34,324 nt of DNA, taken from the NCBI GenBank assembly GCA_018819065.1, contig JAHJQL010000050.1, positions 1-34,324 on the forward strand. The letters are read 5' to 3'. Of the stretch, positions 15,563 through 22,562 are shown one piece after another. This stretch comes from Nanobdellota archaeon. Lineage in GTDB: Archaea; Nanobdellota; Nanobdellia; Woesearchaeales; GCA-2686295. Position 1 is the first letter of the stretch. Every line of letters starts with the position of its first letter. The notes beneath the pieces are model-generated. The model did no database searches, was not told where the DNA came from, and saw only the letters and a list, made by a program, of their open reading frames with translations. The position numbers were made by a program, and so were the translations under genes.

Positions 15563-15596
15563 AAATAGCTGAAGCTATTTGTAATTTCGTTTAAAG
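15563..15596 (-). promoter_or_regulatory. Promoter and palindromic operator of prx-sod
   Basis: On the minus strand, CTTTAAAC (15589-15596) is a TATA candidate. AAATAGCT (15563-15570), spacer GA, AGCTATTT (15573-15580) is a perfect 8-2-8 palindrome located where transcription would start, just before the prx ribosome site. The site has a different sequence from the palindrome at the Fur-type gene (16062-16080), so the same regulator may not bind both. Confidence 0.5.
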
Positions 15597-15610
15597 AATT
15601 GTTTATTCAA

Positions 15611-15658
15611 TTATTTCTTTTTTACTTTTTTGCTTGTTCCGCAACAGCCACATCCCAT
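15611..15658 (-). CDS. 15-residue Cys-rich peptide
   Basis: Minus-strand ATG 15658 lies 1 nt after the stop of the Fur-type gene and opens MGCGCCGTSKKVKKK, ending TAA at 15611. Three Cys in the first six residues followed by a basic tail suggest binding of a metal or Fe-S cluster, or a redox-active tag. Position in a Fur/peroxiredoxin/SOD block fits a metal or peroxide role. The fur gene's last codons (GAGG) supply a ribosome site at normal spacing. Too short to judge by composition, so reality is uncertain. Confidence 0.45.
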   Translation of the reverse strand: MGCGCCGTSKKVKKK

Positions 15659-15659
15659 T

Positions 15660-16073
15660 TTATTTTACCTCTGAGCATTTATTGCAAATTCCTTTGAATG
15701 TTATATTAACTTTGTTGACTTTAAAATTTTTTGATTGAATGTTTTGAAGAGCGTATTTTGATATTTTTTCCTGAAACGAATCAGTGACTCGTCCACATTC
15801 TTCACATATAAAGTGTTGGTGTGTATCTATACATGCATCGTAGCGATATTCTTTGTTTACCTCAAGTCTAAGTATTTCTCCTTGCTCTGCAAGTGTGTTT
15901 AGGTTTCGATAGACTGTGGCGAGAGTTATTGTTGGTATTTGTTTGATAACTTCTTTGTACACTGCTTCTGCTGTTGGGTGAGACTTGACACTTCTTAAGT
16001 ATTCTAATATTTTTAATTTTTGAAAAGTGTTTCTCGTATGTTTAATATCAAAAACTTGTTTATTAATAATCAT
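15660..16073 (-). CDS. fur: Fur/PerR-family metal-dependent regulator, 137 aa
   Basis: N-terminal winged helix (TRNTFQKLKILEYLRS...TITLATVYRNLNTLAEQGEI, the classic Fur recognition helix). The dimerisation domain has the metal/His cluster THQHFICEECG and a second CxxC, GICNKCSEVK, forming the structural Zn site. Family members sense Fe2+ or peroxide; placement directly upstream of prx-sod makes a PerR-like peroxide sensor the best guess. The gene is preceded by its own promoter with a 9-1-9 palindrome over its start codon, suggesting autoregulation. Confidence 0.9.
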   Translation of the reverse strand: MIINKQVFDIKHTRNTFQKLKILEYLRSVKSHPTAEAVYKEVIKQIPTITLATVYRNLNTLAEQGEILRLEVNKEYRYDACIDTHQHFICEECGRVTDSFQEKISKYALQNIQSKNFKVNKVNITFKGICNKCSEVK

Positions 16074-16105
16074 TATTAATAGAGAATGATTACTAGTATT
16101 TAAAT
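16062..16105 (-). promoter_or_regulatory. Fur-box-like 19-bp palindrome and TATA box at the fur start
   Basis: Plus-strand ATTAATAAT-C-ATTATTAAT (16062-16080) is a perfect 9-1-9 palindrome, the same layout as the bacterial Fur box, and its centre is inside the ATG (16073-16071). TATTTAAAT (16097-16105) is the TATA box about 28 nt before the start, so the palindrome covers the transcription start and a bound dimer would repress. Confidence 0.65.
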
Positions 16106-16115
16106 GTTTCTATTC

Positions 16116-16132
16116 TCACAAATTTCTTGTGA
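16116..16132. promoter_or_regulatory. Second inverted repeat in the fur-pta intergenic region
   Basis: TCACAA, spacer ATTTC, TTGTGA: a perfect 6-bp inverted repeat between the divergent fur and pta promoters. It lies upstream of both TATA boxes, a position suited to an activator or shared regulator. No factor can be named. Confidence 0.3.
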
Positions 16133-16165
16133 AAAAAGATTTATCAGTCTTTCGTCATAACAAAC

Positions 16166-16178
16166 ATTTAAATATATA
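16166..16178 (+). promoter_or_regulatory. TATA box of pta-ackA
   Basis: ATTTAAATATATA is centred about 30 nt before ATG 16202, with no ribosome site, indicating a leaderless transcript. Confidence 0.55.
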
Positions 16179-16201
16179 ACACTCCATTTTTTATTATTAA
16201 C

Positions 16202-17155
16202 ATGAACTTGTTAAAAACACTTGAGGAGAAAGCCAAGAAACTTAACAAAAGAATAGTCTTTCCAGAGTTTGACGATGTAAGAGTTTTAAAAGCAGCATCA
16301 ATGTTGTCAAAGAAGAAAATTGTTAAGCCAATAATAATCGGAGACAAAAAGATAGTGCAGTCTATTGCAAAGAAAAACAGGATAAACCTTCAAAGAGTTG
16401 AAATAATTGAGCCTGATAATAAATATACTGAGAAACTATTTAAAATTAGAAAAAATAAAGGCTTAACTCTAATCGATGCAAAGAATCTGTTAAAAGAACC
16501 AATCTACTACGCAGTCATGATGGTAAATGAAGGAGATGCAGATGGTGTGGTGTCTGGAGCAAGCCACCCGACTGCACACACACTAAAACCTGCCTTTCAG
16601 ATACTAAAAACAGATGTAATAGCTTCAAGTCACATGCTAATTATTAACAAGGGAAAGACATACTTATTCGCAGATTGCGCTGTAAATCCAAAACCAACAT
16701 CTGAAGAGCTTGCGCAAATAGCAATCTCAACAGCGCAGAGTGCGAAGCTTTACAAATTAAAGCCAAGAGTTGCGATGCTGTCATTCTCAACCAAAGGATC
16801 TGCAAAACACGAGGAAGTTGATAGAGTTGTGGCAGCGACAAATATAGTGAAAAATAAAAAGCCAAACTTGATAATTGACGGAGAGCTACAGGTAGACGCT
16901 GCACTTGTACCTGATGTTGCAAAGATGAAAGCTCCAAACTCACCAATTAAAGGAGACGCTAACATTTTGATATTCCCAGACTTAGGAGCAGGAAACATAG
17001 GACACAAACTCGTTGAAAGAATTGGAGGTGCTAAAGCTATTGGCCCAATAATTCAAGGACTAAGAAAACCAGTTAATGACCTAAGCAGAGGATGCAGTGT
17101 AAATGATATAATAATGGTTGCTGTAATAACAGCCATCCAATCACAAAAGAATTAA
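16202..17155 (+). CDS. pta: Phosphate acetyltransferase
   Basis: 317 residues, the short single-domain Pta class. It shares the PTA/PTB fold: NKRIVFPEFDDVRVLKAA, the acetyl-CoA/phosphate site DGVVSGASHPTAHTLKPAF, MLSFSTKGSAKH, and FPDLGAGNIGHKLVERIGG. Reaction: acetyl-CoA + Pi to acetyl phosphate + CoA. ackA follows 26 nt later, so the pair makes ATP and acetate from acetyl-CoA. Most archaea use ADP-forming acetyl-CoA synthetase instead; the bacterial-type pair suggests old transfer, as seen in Methanosarcina and several DPANN groups. Confidence 0.95.
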   Translation: MNLLKTLEEKAKKLNKRIVFPEFDDVRVLKAASMLSKKKIVKPIIIGDKKIVQSIAKKNRINLQRVEIIEPDNKYTEKLFKIRKNKGLTLIDAKNLLKEPIYYAVMMVNEGDADGVVSGASHPTAHTLKPAFQILKTDVIASSHMLIINKGKTYLFADCAVNPKPTSEELAQIAISTAQSAKLYKLKPRVAMLSFSTKGSAKHEEVDRVVAATNIVKNKKPNLIIDGELQVDAALVPDVAKMKAPNSPIKGDANILIFPDLGAGNIGHKLVERIGGAKAIGPIIQGLRKPVNDLSRGCSVNDIIMVAVITAIQSQKN

Positions 17156-17181
17156 ATAAAATTCAAGAACTAAACTATAAA

Positions 17182-18351
17182 ATGAAGATACTAGCTCTAA
17201 ACTCTGGAAGCAACTCTTTGAAATACAAACTCATAAATATGTATACAAAGAAAACACTGATGACAGGGCACATCGACGCAATTGGCCTTGACAGATGCGA
17301 GATAAGAATTGAAATAGGCGCTAATAAGATAACAAAAAAAGCGCTTGTCAAAGATCACCTAGACGCAGTGATGATGGCTCTTCGCTCATTAAAGCAGGAA
17401 GAAGTCATAAAGAGCTATAACGAGATAGACGCAGTAGGCCACAGGGTTGTACATGGAGGAGAATACTATAATCACGCAGTCCTAGTAAACCAGCACGTGA
17501 TAAACAACATAAAAAAACTCTCTGAACTAGCACCACTTCACAACCCCCACAACCTAGCAGGAATACTCGCATGCAAAAAGATAATTCCTCACACAAAGCA
17601 ATTCGCCATCTTTGACACAGCGTTTCACCAGACAATACCAAAATATGCTTTTATGTATGGTATACCATTTGAGTTCTACGTGAAATACGGTATAAGAAAG
17701 TACGGCTTTCACGGTACAAATCACAAATATATGAGCGAGCAAGCAGCAAAACTACTTGGAAAAAAAAGCCATGAAATGATAACCTGTCACCTTGGAAATG
17801 GCTCATCAATAACAGCCATAAAGAACGGGAAATCAATAGATACAACTATGGGCTTTACACCACTTGACGGACTCATAATGGGTACGCGCTCAGGAGACAT
17901 CAACCCAGAAATACCACTTTACTTGATAAAAAAAGGGCACTACAAGATAGAGGAGATAGAAGACATCCTAAACAACAAGTCAGGGCTCCTTGGAATCACT
18001 CACAAGTCATTTGACGTTAGAGACATAAGAGCAATGGCGCTAAAAGGAGACGAAAAAGCAAAACTTGCTCTTCACATGCTTTCATACAAGATATCATTCT
18101 ACATCGGAGGATTCTCAACAATACTTGGAGACCTAGACTGCCTAGTATTCTCAGGTGGAATAGGAGAAAACGCTTGGTATATAAGAGAAAAAGTCTTAGA
18201 CTCGATAAAACACATAGGCGTCAAGTATGACAAAACAAAGAATAAAAATAATGATATAATAATATCAACACCAGACTCAAAAGTTAAAGTCTTCATCATA
18301 CCTGCAAACGAAGAATTAGAAATTGCAAAAGAAGTTGCTTTGCTTTTATGA
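17182..18351 (+). CDS. ackA: Acetate kinase
   Basis: 389 residues, full length. ASKHA-fold motifs: LALNSGSNSLKYKL (N-terminal phosphate loop), AVGHRVVHGGEYY, AIFDTAFHQTIP, YGFHGTNHKYMS, CHLGNGSSI and FSGGIGENAWYIR. Reaction: acetyl phosphate + ADP to acetate + ATP. Cotranscribed with pta; terminates against the convergent DUF192 gene at a shared hairpin. This is probably a main substrate-level ATP source of the cell. Confidence 0.96.
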   Translation: MKILALNSGSNSLKYKLINMYTKKTLMTGHIDAIGLDRCEIRIEIGANKITKKALVKDHLDAVMMALRSLKQEEVIKSYNEIDAVGHRVVHGGEYYNHAVLVNQHVINNIKKLSELAPLHNPHNLAGILACKKIIPHTKQFAIFDTAFHQTIPKYAFMYGIPFEFYVKYGIRKYGFHGTNHKYMSEQAAKLLGKKSHEMITCHLGNGSSITAIKNGKSIDTTMGFTPLDGLIMGTRSGDINPEIPLYLIKKGHYKIEEIEDILNNKSGLLGITHKSFDVRDIRAMALKGDEKAKLALHMLSYKISFYIGGFSTILGDLDCLVFSGGIGENAWYIREKVLDSIKHIGVKYDKTKNKNNDIIISTPDSKVKVFIIPANEELEIAKEVALLL

Positions 18352-18795
18352 CTAGTAGAGCAACTCTACTTTCATACCTTCAATTATGTTGTTTTTCTCA
18401 GCAAAACCTGCGTTGACCTCAACAACGTACTTAGATGAGTTTATGGAGCTATAAGTAGGACAGGAATCCTCCTTGCAAGGAACAGCGTGTTGAATCTTAA
18501 CTATGTCAAAGCTAGAGTTAATGAATATTATATCAAGAGGAATTAGTGTGTTCTTCATCCAAAAATCTCTCACAACTTCATCATCAAAGATAAAAAGCAT
18601 GCCTTGGAATTCTCCAAGCGATTCTTGATGCATCAAACCAGTCATCCTTTTTTCAAAAGTATCAGCGACCTCAACATCAACAGTCATAGCTCCAAACCTC
18701 GCTTGACCTTTTTTGTAATTTACAGGTACATCTTTTTTCTCAGAACAACCGCTAATAAGAATAACTATGCAAAAAATTAAAAACCACAACTTCAT
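18352..18795 (-). CDS. DUF192-family lipoprotein, 147 aa
   Basis: The N-terminus MKLWFLIFCIVILISGCSEKK is a signal peptide with a lipobox-like ISGC, so the mature protein is probably lipid-anchored outside the membrane. The rest matches DUF192: EKRMTGLMHQESLGEFQGMLFIFDDE, then FWMKNTLIPLDIIFI and a C-terminal VVEVNAGFAEKNNI. The family is widespread and its function is unsettled. A minus-strand TATA (CTTTATAAAC, near 18818-18828) lies about 28 nt before the ATG. Confidence 0.85.
   Translation of the reverse strand: MKLWFLIFCIVILISGCSEKKDVPVNYKKGQARFGAMTVDVEVADTFEKRMTGLMHQESLGEFQGMLFIFDDEVVRDFWMKNTLIPLDIIFINSSFDIVKIQHAVPCKEDSCPTYSSINSSKYVVEVNAGFAEKNNIIEGMKVELLY
18354..18370. terminator. Hairpin at the convergent ackA / DUF192 ends
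   Basis: AGTAGAG, loop CAA, CTCTACT: perfect 7-bp stem starting just after the ackA stop and lying in the last codons of the opposite gene. It has no long T-run, so it may serve as a 3'-end stabiliser or weak bidirectional terminator. Confidence 0.4.
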
Positions 18796-18974
18796 AGATA
18801 ACTCTAAATTGCTCTTGTTTATAAAGATTTTTTGTTCAGTAGTTGAAACTGGTGATGTTTTATGGAATAGTTTTTAGATTTTTTTATTATTTTAGAGCTG
18901 TTTCTTTTGTACTGATGTTGTTTTTGTGTGATATTTAGTTAAAATTTGAGAAGTAGTTGCTTATTTTTAAAATA

Positions 18975-20096
18975 TTATTCTTCATCTCCAGGAAATATTT
19001 TTGCGTTATCTCCAACACCTGGATGTACATTTAATGTTGTGCATGTTGCATATTTGTCCAATATTTGTAGCATTGCTGGGCCATCTCTTTCAGAACTGAC
19101 TATGCTTAATGTTGGCATTGCAAGTCTTGCTAATGCATATATTAGTTCGTCAAATTTTTCATAATCTTCTGCTTTTAATAATTTGCTTCTTCCTTGACTA
19201 TATTTTCCTCTTTTTAAGAAAAATGGGATTGTCACACCAATATTTGCTAATTCATTTGCACTTGGCAAACACACTCTTGAAGGTTTGAAGTTATACTTTT
19301 TTTTGAGTGAATTTGCATGTCTTCTTAGTCCTTCAATTTCTTCTATAGGATATTGATGTAAACCGAATAATGCTCCCAGTCCAACATTGTCAAATCCTGC
19401 TTCTATTGCTCTTGCTTGCGATTGTATTCTGAAATTATAATCGGCTTTAGGTCCTCTGGGATGCATTTTTTTATATGTCTTCTTATTATAGGTCTCCTGA
19501 AACACTCTAAATTGTAATGAAGTATGTTTGACTGCCAATCGTAATTTTTTTAATCCTTCTAAAGTCGGTGGTTCTGTGTTTAAGATAATCTCTTTCAAAC
19601 CTAATTTATCAATTTCAATAAGATAAGGTACTAATTTGTCAGGTAATCTTTCTCTTCCAGGAGCACTTCCTGTTAAATAACATATGTGTTTGTGTCCATC
19701 CTTCATGACTGCTTTTGTATCAAGAACTGTTTGTGCAACAGTTAACTCTCTTAAAGGGTATGCTCTTCCTTCTTTCAATGCTTTTTGCCTATTAGGCACA
19801 CTTCCAGGACAATATTGACAATAATTGACACATGCATCCCATATGTAACAGACACCATAAAAATGCATATCTTTTCCGAACACTAATTCACGAATTTCTT
19901 GTGCTTTATCAAAAATCTTTCTTCGTTTTGCTTCGTTATATACGAGTGTAATACTTTTAGGATTTTTTAAATTAAGTTTTTTTATATAATCTTTCTTAAA
20001 CCGCAGATATGTTTTTTTGCTTTCATCTAATTTTTTTTTAACCAAAACATTATTAACATCTACTTTGTATTCTGAATATATAGAATATTTTTGCAT
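18975..20096 (-). CDS. Radical SAM enzyme of the ThiH/HydG (aromatic amino-acid lyase) clade, C-terminally short
   Basis: 373 residues. The 4Fe-4S/SAM motif is YIWDACVNYCQYCPGS (CX3CX2C, preceded by the hydrophobic strand seen in HydG). Further family marks: FRVFQETYNKKTY, HPRGPKADYNFRIQSQARAIEAGFDNVGLGALFGLH, and SIVSSERDGPAML near the C-terminus. ThiH and HydG cleave tyrosine; NosL acts on tryptophan. The protein stops at NVHPGVGDNAKIFPGDEE, about 33 residues earlier than its paralogue at 21378, so it lacks the final D-R-S...GY.P segment of the clade; no auxiliary-cluster Cys are present. It is 15 nt behind the Lrp gene (ribosome site GGAGTG), in one operon. Substrate unknown. Confidence 0.82.
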   Translation of the reverse strand: MQKYSIYSEYKVDVNNVLVKKKLDESKKTYLRFKKDYIKKLNLKNPKSITLVYNEAKRRKIFDKAQEIRELVFGKDMHFYGVCYIWDACVNYCQYCPGSVPNRQKALKEGRAYPLRELTVAQTVLDTKAVMKDGHKHICYLTGSAPGRERLPDKLVPYLIEIDKLGLKEIILNTEPPTLEGLKKLRLAVKHTSLQFRVFQETYNKKTYKKMHPRGPKADYNFRIQSQARAIEAGFDNVGLGALFGLHQYPIEEIEGLRRHANSLKKKYNFKPSRVCLPSANELANIGVTIPFFLKRGKYSQGRSKLLKAEDYEKFDELIYALARLAMPTLSIVSSERDGPAMLQILDKYATCTTLNVHPGVGDNAKIFPGDEE

Positions 20097-20111
20097 GTTT
20101 TCACTCCGTAT

Positions 20112-21116
20112 TTATTTATTGGATAATTTATCTATAAAATTATCTTTTTTATTTTGTACTTTTATTTTTGGAAAAAATCTTTCTTGATGTAGTCTATAAT
20201 ATGTTAATAATTCATATTCCTTAATTATTGTGGAGAACTTTCTGCGCATATCATCTATGAAATTTCTTATTTGGTCTGGTGTTTGTGCTTCAAACTCAAA
20301 TTCTATGTCGTATCCTCCAATTAACTGATCTTCATAAATAATATTCGGGTTTTCTCTAATGTGTTGAATTAATTGATGTTTTTTTTCTATTGTTGAATTA
20401 AACAAAGTAATGTGAATTTTGTAATAGATGTAATTTAACTTATCAAGACCTAATGTAAGTCTGTATCCTGTGATTATATTCTCTTTTTCTAACTTTTTTA
20501 TTCGTTCAATGACTGTTTTTGAAGTTAATCCTGTTTCTTGAGACATTTTCAAAATTGTTGTTCTTGCATCTCCTCCTAGGAGAGAAAGAATTATTGTGTC
20601 TTTTTCGTCAATATCGATAGGCACACTATTTTCATATATTATGAATGGTGTGCGTTCGAGTTGTTTATCCAAATAATCTCGAGAATATGCCTTAATTTGA
20701 TGATATATGCTGAAATTTTTGTTTTCTATATAATTACTATATTTATCTATAAATGTTTGATAGAATAAGTGCATTTGATTGATATCCTTAAAATAAAAGT
20801 ATGTGTTTATATCCCAATATCCTTCTACTGAAACAACCCATCCGAGACTTGGTTCATCCAATAAATAATTTATTATTTCTTGTTCTTTTTCAGGAGAAAC
20901 TTGATATAATTTTACTAATAGACGCATCCCTATATATCCGAGTTTTCCCACATTTATCGAAGCATGAAATCCTTTTATTATGCCTTGCTTTTTTAAATTT
21001 TCAATACGATAATTTACGGTGTCCTTACTTAAATTAATCTTCTTTGCAATTTGCTGGAAGGGAATTCTGCTATTTTTATCTAATTCCTTTAAAATTGTAA
21101 TATCTCGTGCATCCAT
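20112..21116 (-). CDS. Double Lrp/AsnC-type transcription regulator, 334 aa
   Basis: Two Lrp units in tandem. Unit 1: helix-turn-helix DITILKELDKNSRIPFQQIA...TVNYRIENLKKQGII, then a RAM-like ligand domain to about residue 150. Unit 2: IDEKDTIILSLLGGDARTTI...SKTVIERIKKLEKENII, then a second RAM domain. Single-unit Lrp proteins are about 150 residues, so this is an in-line duplication that could act as a built-in dimer. RAM domains often bind amino acids, which would fit control of ThiH/HydG-like enzymes. It heads the operon with the radical SAM gene and is divergent from the second such enzyme. Confidence 0.85.
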   Translation of the reverse strand: MDARDITILKELDKNSRIPFQQIAKKINLSKDTVNYRIENLKKQGIIKGFHASINVGKLGYIGMRLLVKLYQVSPEKEQEIINYLLDEPSLGWVVSVEGYWDINTYFYFKDINQMHLFYQTFIDKYSNYIENKNFSIYHQIKAYSRDYLDKQLERTPFIIYENSVPIDIDEKDTIILSLLGGDARTTILKMSQETGLTSKTVIERIKKLEKENIITGYRLTLGLDKLNYIYYKIHITLFNSTIEKKHQLIQHIRENPNIIYEDQLIGGYDIEFEFEAQTPDQIRNFIDDMRRKFSTIIKEYELLTYYRLHQERFFPKIKVQNKKDNFIDKLSNK

Positions 21117-21230
21117 TCTTACTTTATAGTATGTTTGTTTATAAATATTACTATAAAATCGTAAAAAATAGTCAGAAGTTTAATATATTTATATTACTAT
21201 TATGTAGTGATAACAAAAGAGGTGCTTAAC
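21117..21230. promoter_or_regulatory. Divergent promoter region between the Lrp gene and the 40-aa peptide gene
   Basis: 114 bp of very AT-rich DNA. The minus-strand TATA (TTTATAAAC, about 21139-21147) is roughly 27 nt before the Lrp ATG. Plus-strand TATA candidates are TTTAATATATTTATATT (21180-21196). ATATTACTAT occurs as two direct copies, and TTACTA...TAGTGA (21194-21210) is a near-perfect inverted repeat, the sort of dyad Lrp proteins bind. The peptide gene has ribosome site GAGGTG (21219-21224). Confidence 0.5.
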
Positions 21231-21353
21231 ATGACAAAAACAAACCAAACAAAAAAAGACATTCATTTCGAACAGGCAACTGTTTTTCCAAGAGAACCAA
21301 CAAGTACAATCAGTGAAATGATTTCAAGAGGATACAACCCTATAATCGGGTAA
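21231..21353 (+). CDS. 40-residue peptide resembling the C-terminal tail of ThiH/HydG-type enzymes
   Basis: ATG 21231 has a good ribosome site (GAGGTG, spacing 6) and lies 24 nt before the second radical SAM gene, in the same orientation. The sequence opens MTKTNQTKKDIHFEQ and continues ATVFPREPTSTISEMISRGY, ending NPIIG. Its last 26 residues match the tail of the downstream enzyme: TVFPREPTSTISEMISRGY versus TVHPTDPESTKKEYESRGY (T, V, P, P, S, T, E, S, R, G, Y shared). The pattern also recalls the ThiH/HydG end segment. It could be a split enzyme tail acting in trans, a regulator or a substrate; a gene-duplication remnant is the dull alternative. Confidence 0.65.
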   Translation: MTKTNQTKKDIHFEQATVFPREPTSTISEMISRGYNPIIG

Positions 21354-21377
21354 GAACAAGTATAATAGGTGACTTTC

Positions 21378-22535
21378 ATGAATAAATACGATCCAAAAAC
21401 AGAGTATAAAATAGACATTCAAAAACCAGAAATTCAACAAAAAATAGTAGAATCAAAACAATTGTATAACAATTTTGTTAGTGAGTTTAAAAGCATTGAT
21501 TTCAGAGATGAATCTTCAATAGAAAAAGTATATGAAGTAGCACAAAAGAGAGGTATCTTTGATAAAGCAACTGAAATCAGAGAACTTATTTTTGGAAAAG
21601 ATATGACCACTTATGGAGTGAGTTATATATCTGATTCTTGTGTAAGTGGATGTACTTATTGTCCCATAAGAAGGGATTCTATAGATGTTGAAACAGGAAA
21701 ACCGATTAAAAGAAAAAGACTTTCAATTGAAGAGTTCATTAAAGATACACAAGAAATAATTAAAGACGGTCATAGTCATATTTGCTTTCTTGTAGGAGAT
21801 GGAGATTTAACCACCCATCATCCTGAAAAAATGATTCCTTACTTACAAGCACTCGACCAGATTGGGGGAATTGATGAAATAATTCTAAATGTTACACCTC
21901 AAACAACAGAAACTTTCAAAACATGGAGATCTAATGTGAGGAATAAATCACTACAGTTTAGAGTTTTTCAAGAAACATACAATAAAGAAATATATGCACA
22001 AAAACATCCATTCGGTCCAAAAGCAGATTATAAATTTAGAAAAGAATCCCAATCCAGAGCAATGGATGCAGAGTTTGATAATTATGGTTTAGGAGTCTTG
22101 CTTGGATTAAACCCTAATCTTATTCAGGAGATAGATGATTTAGTTAAACATGCACAAGATATGACTACAAAATACAGTACGCCCCCTGCCAGAGTTTGTT
22201 TACCAACAGCAAATACACTTAATGGAGTAAACAATGTCGAGAAACAACATCATGTATCTTCAAAAGCAAACGAACTTGCATATGCTTTAACGAGATTAGC
22301 AATGCCAGAAGTATCAATAGTTAGTTCGGAAAGAGACACTCCTGAAATGCTCAAAAGATTAGATAACTATGCCACAAACAGAACTGTGGATGTTCGGCCA
22401 TCAGTAGGCGGAAATCTTGAACAAGTACTTAATAAGGAATCACTATTAAAACAAACAACAGTTCATCCAACAGATCCAGAATCTACAAAAAAAGAGTATG
22501 AATCAAGAGGATATAGATTAGTATTCAAATATTAA
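21378..22535 (+). CDS. Radical SAM enzyme of the ThiH/HydG clade, full-length paralogue
   Basis: 385 residues from ATG 21378; ribosome site AGGTGA (21367-21372) supports this start over GTG 21369. SAM-cluster motif YISDSCVSGCTYCPIRR (CX3CX2C). Shared with the paralogue at 18975: GIFDKATEIRELIFGKDM, LQFRVFQETYNKEIY, HPFGPKADYKFRKESQSRAMDAEFDNYGLGVLLGL, EVSIVSSERDTPEML. It keeps the C-terminal segment VHPTDPESTKKEYESRGYRLVFKY-like end that the other lacks, but no tail Cys for a HydG-type second cluster. A ThiH- or NosL-like lyase is the best family guess; substrate unknown, and no thiamine or [FeFe]-hydrogenase genes are in the window. Confidence 0.82.
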   Translation: MNKYDPKTEYKIDIQKPEIQQKIVESKQLYNNFVSEFKSIDFRDESSIEKVYEVAQKRGIFDKATEIRELIFGKDMTTYGVSYISDSCVSGCTYCPIRRDSIDVETGKPIKRKRLSIEEFIKDTQEIIKDGHSHICFLVGDGDLTTHHPEKMIPYLQALDQIGGIDEIILNVTPQTTETFKTWRSNVRNKSLQFRVFQETYNKEIYAQKHPFGPKADYKFRKESQSRAMDAEFDNYGLGVLLGLNPNLIQEIDDLVKHAQDMTTKYSTPPARVCLPTANTLNGVNNVEKQHHVSSKANELAYALTRLAMPEVSIVSSERDTPEMLKRLDNYATNRTVDVRPSVGGNLEQVLNKESLLKQTTVHPTDPESTKKEYESRGYRLVFKY

Positions 22536-22562
22536 TCTAATTATGTGTAACTCTTTCTACAC

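Noticed and set aside
18975-22535. [FeFe]-hydrogenase maturation locus
   Set aside because: The radical SAM proteins resemble HydG, but the C-terminal Cys for the second cluster are missing and no HydE, HydF or HydA(FeFe) is present.
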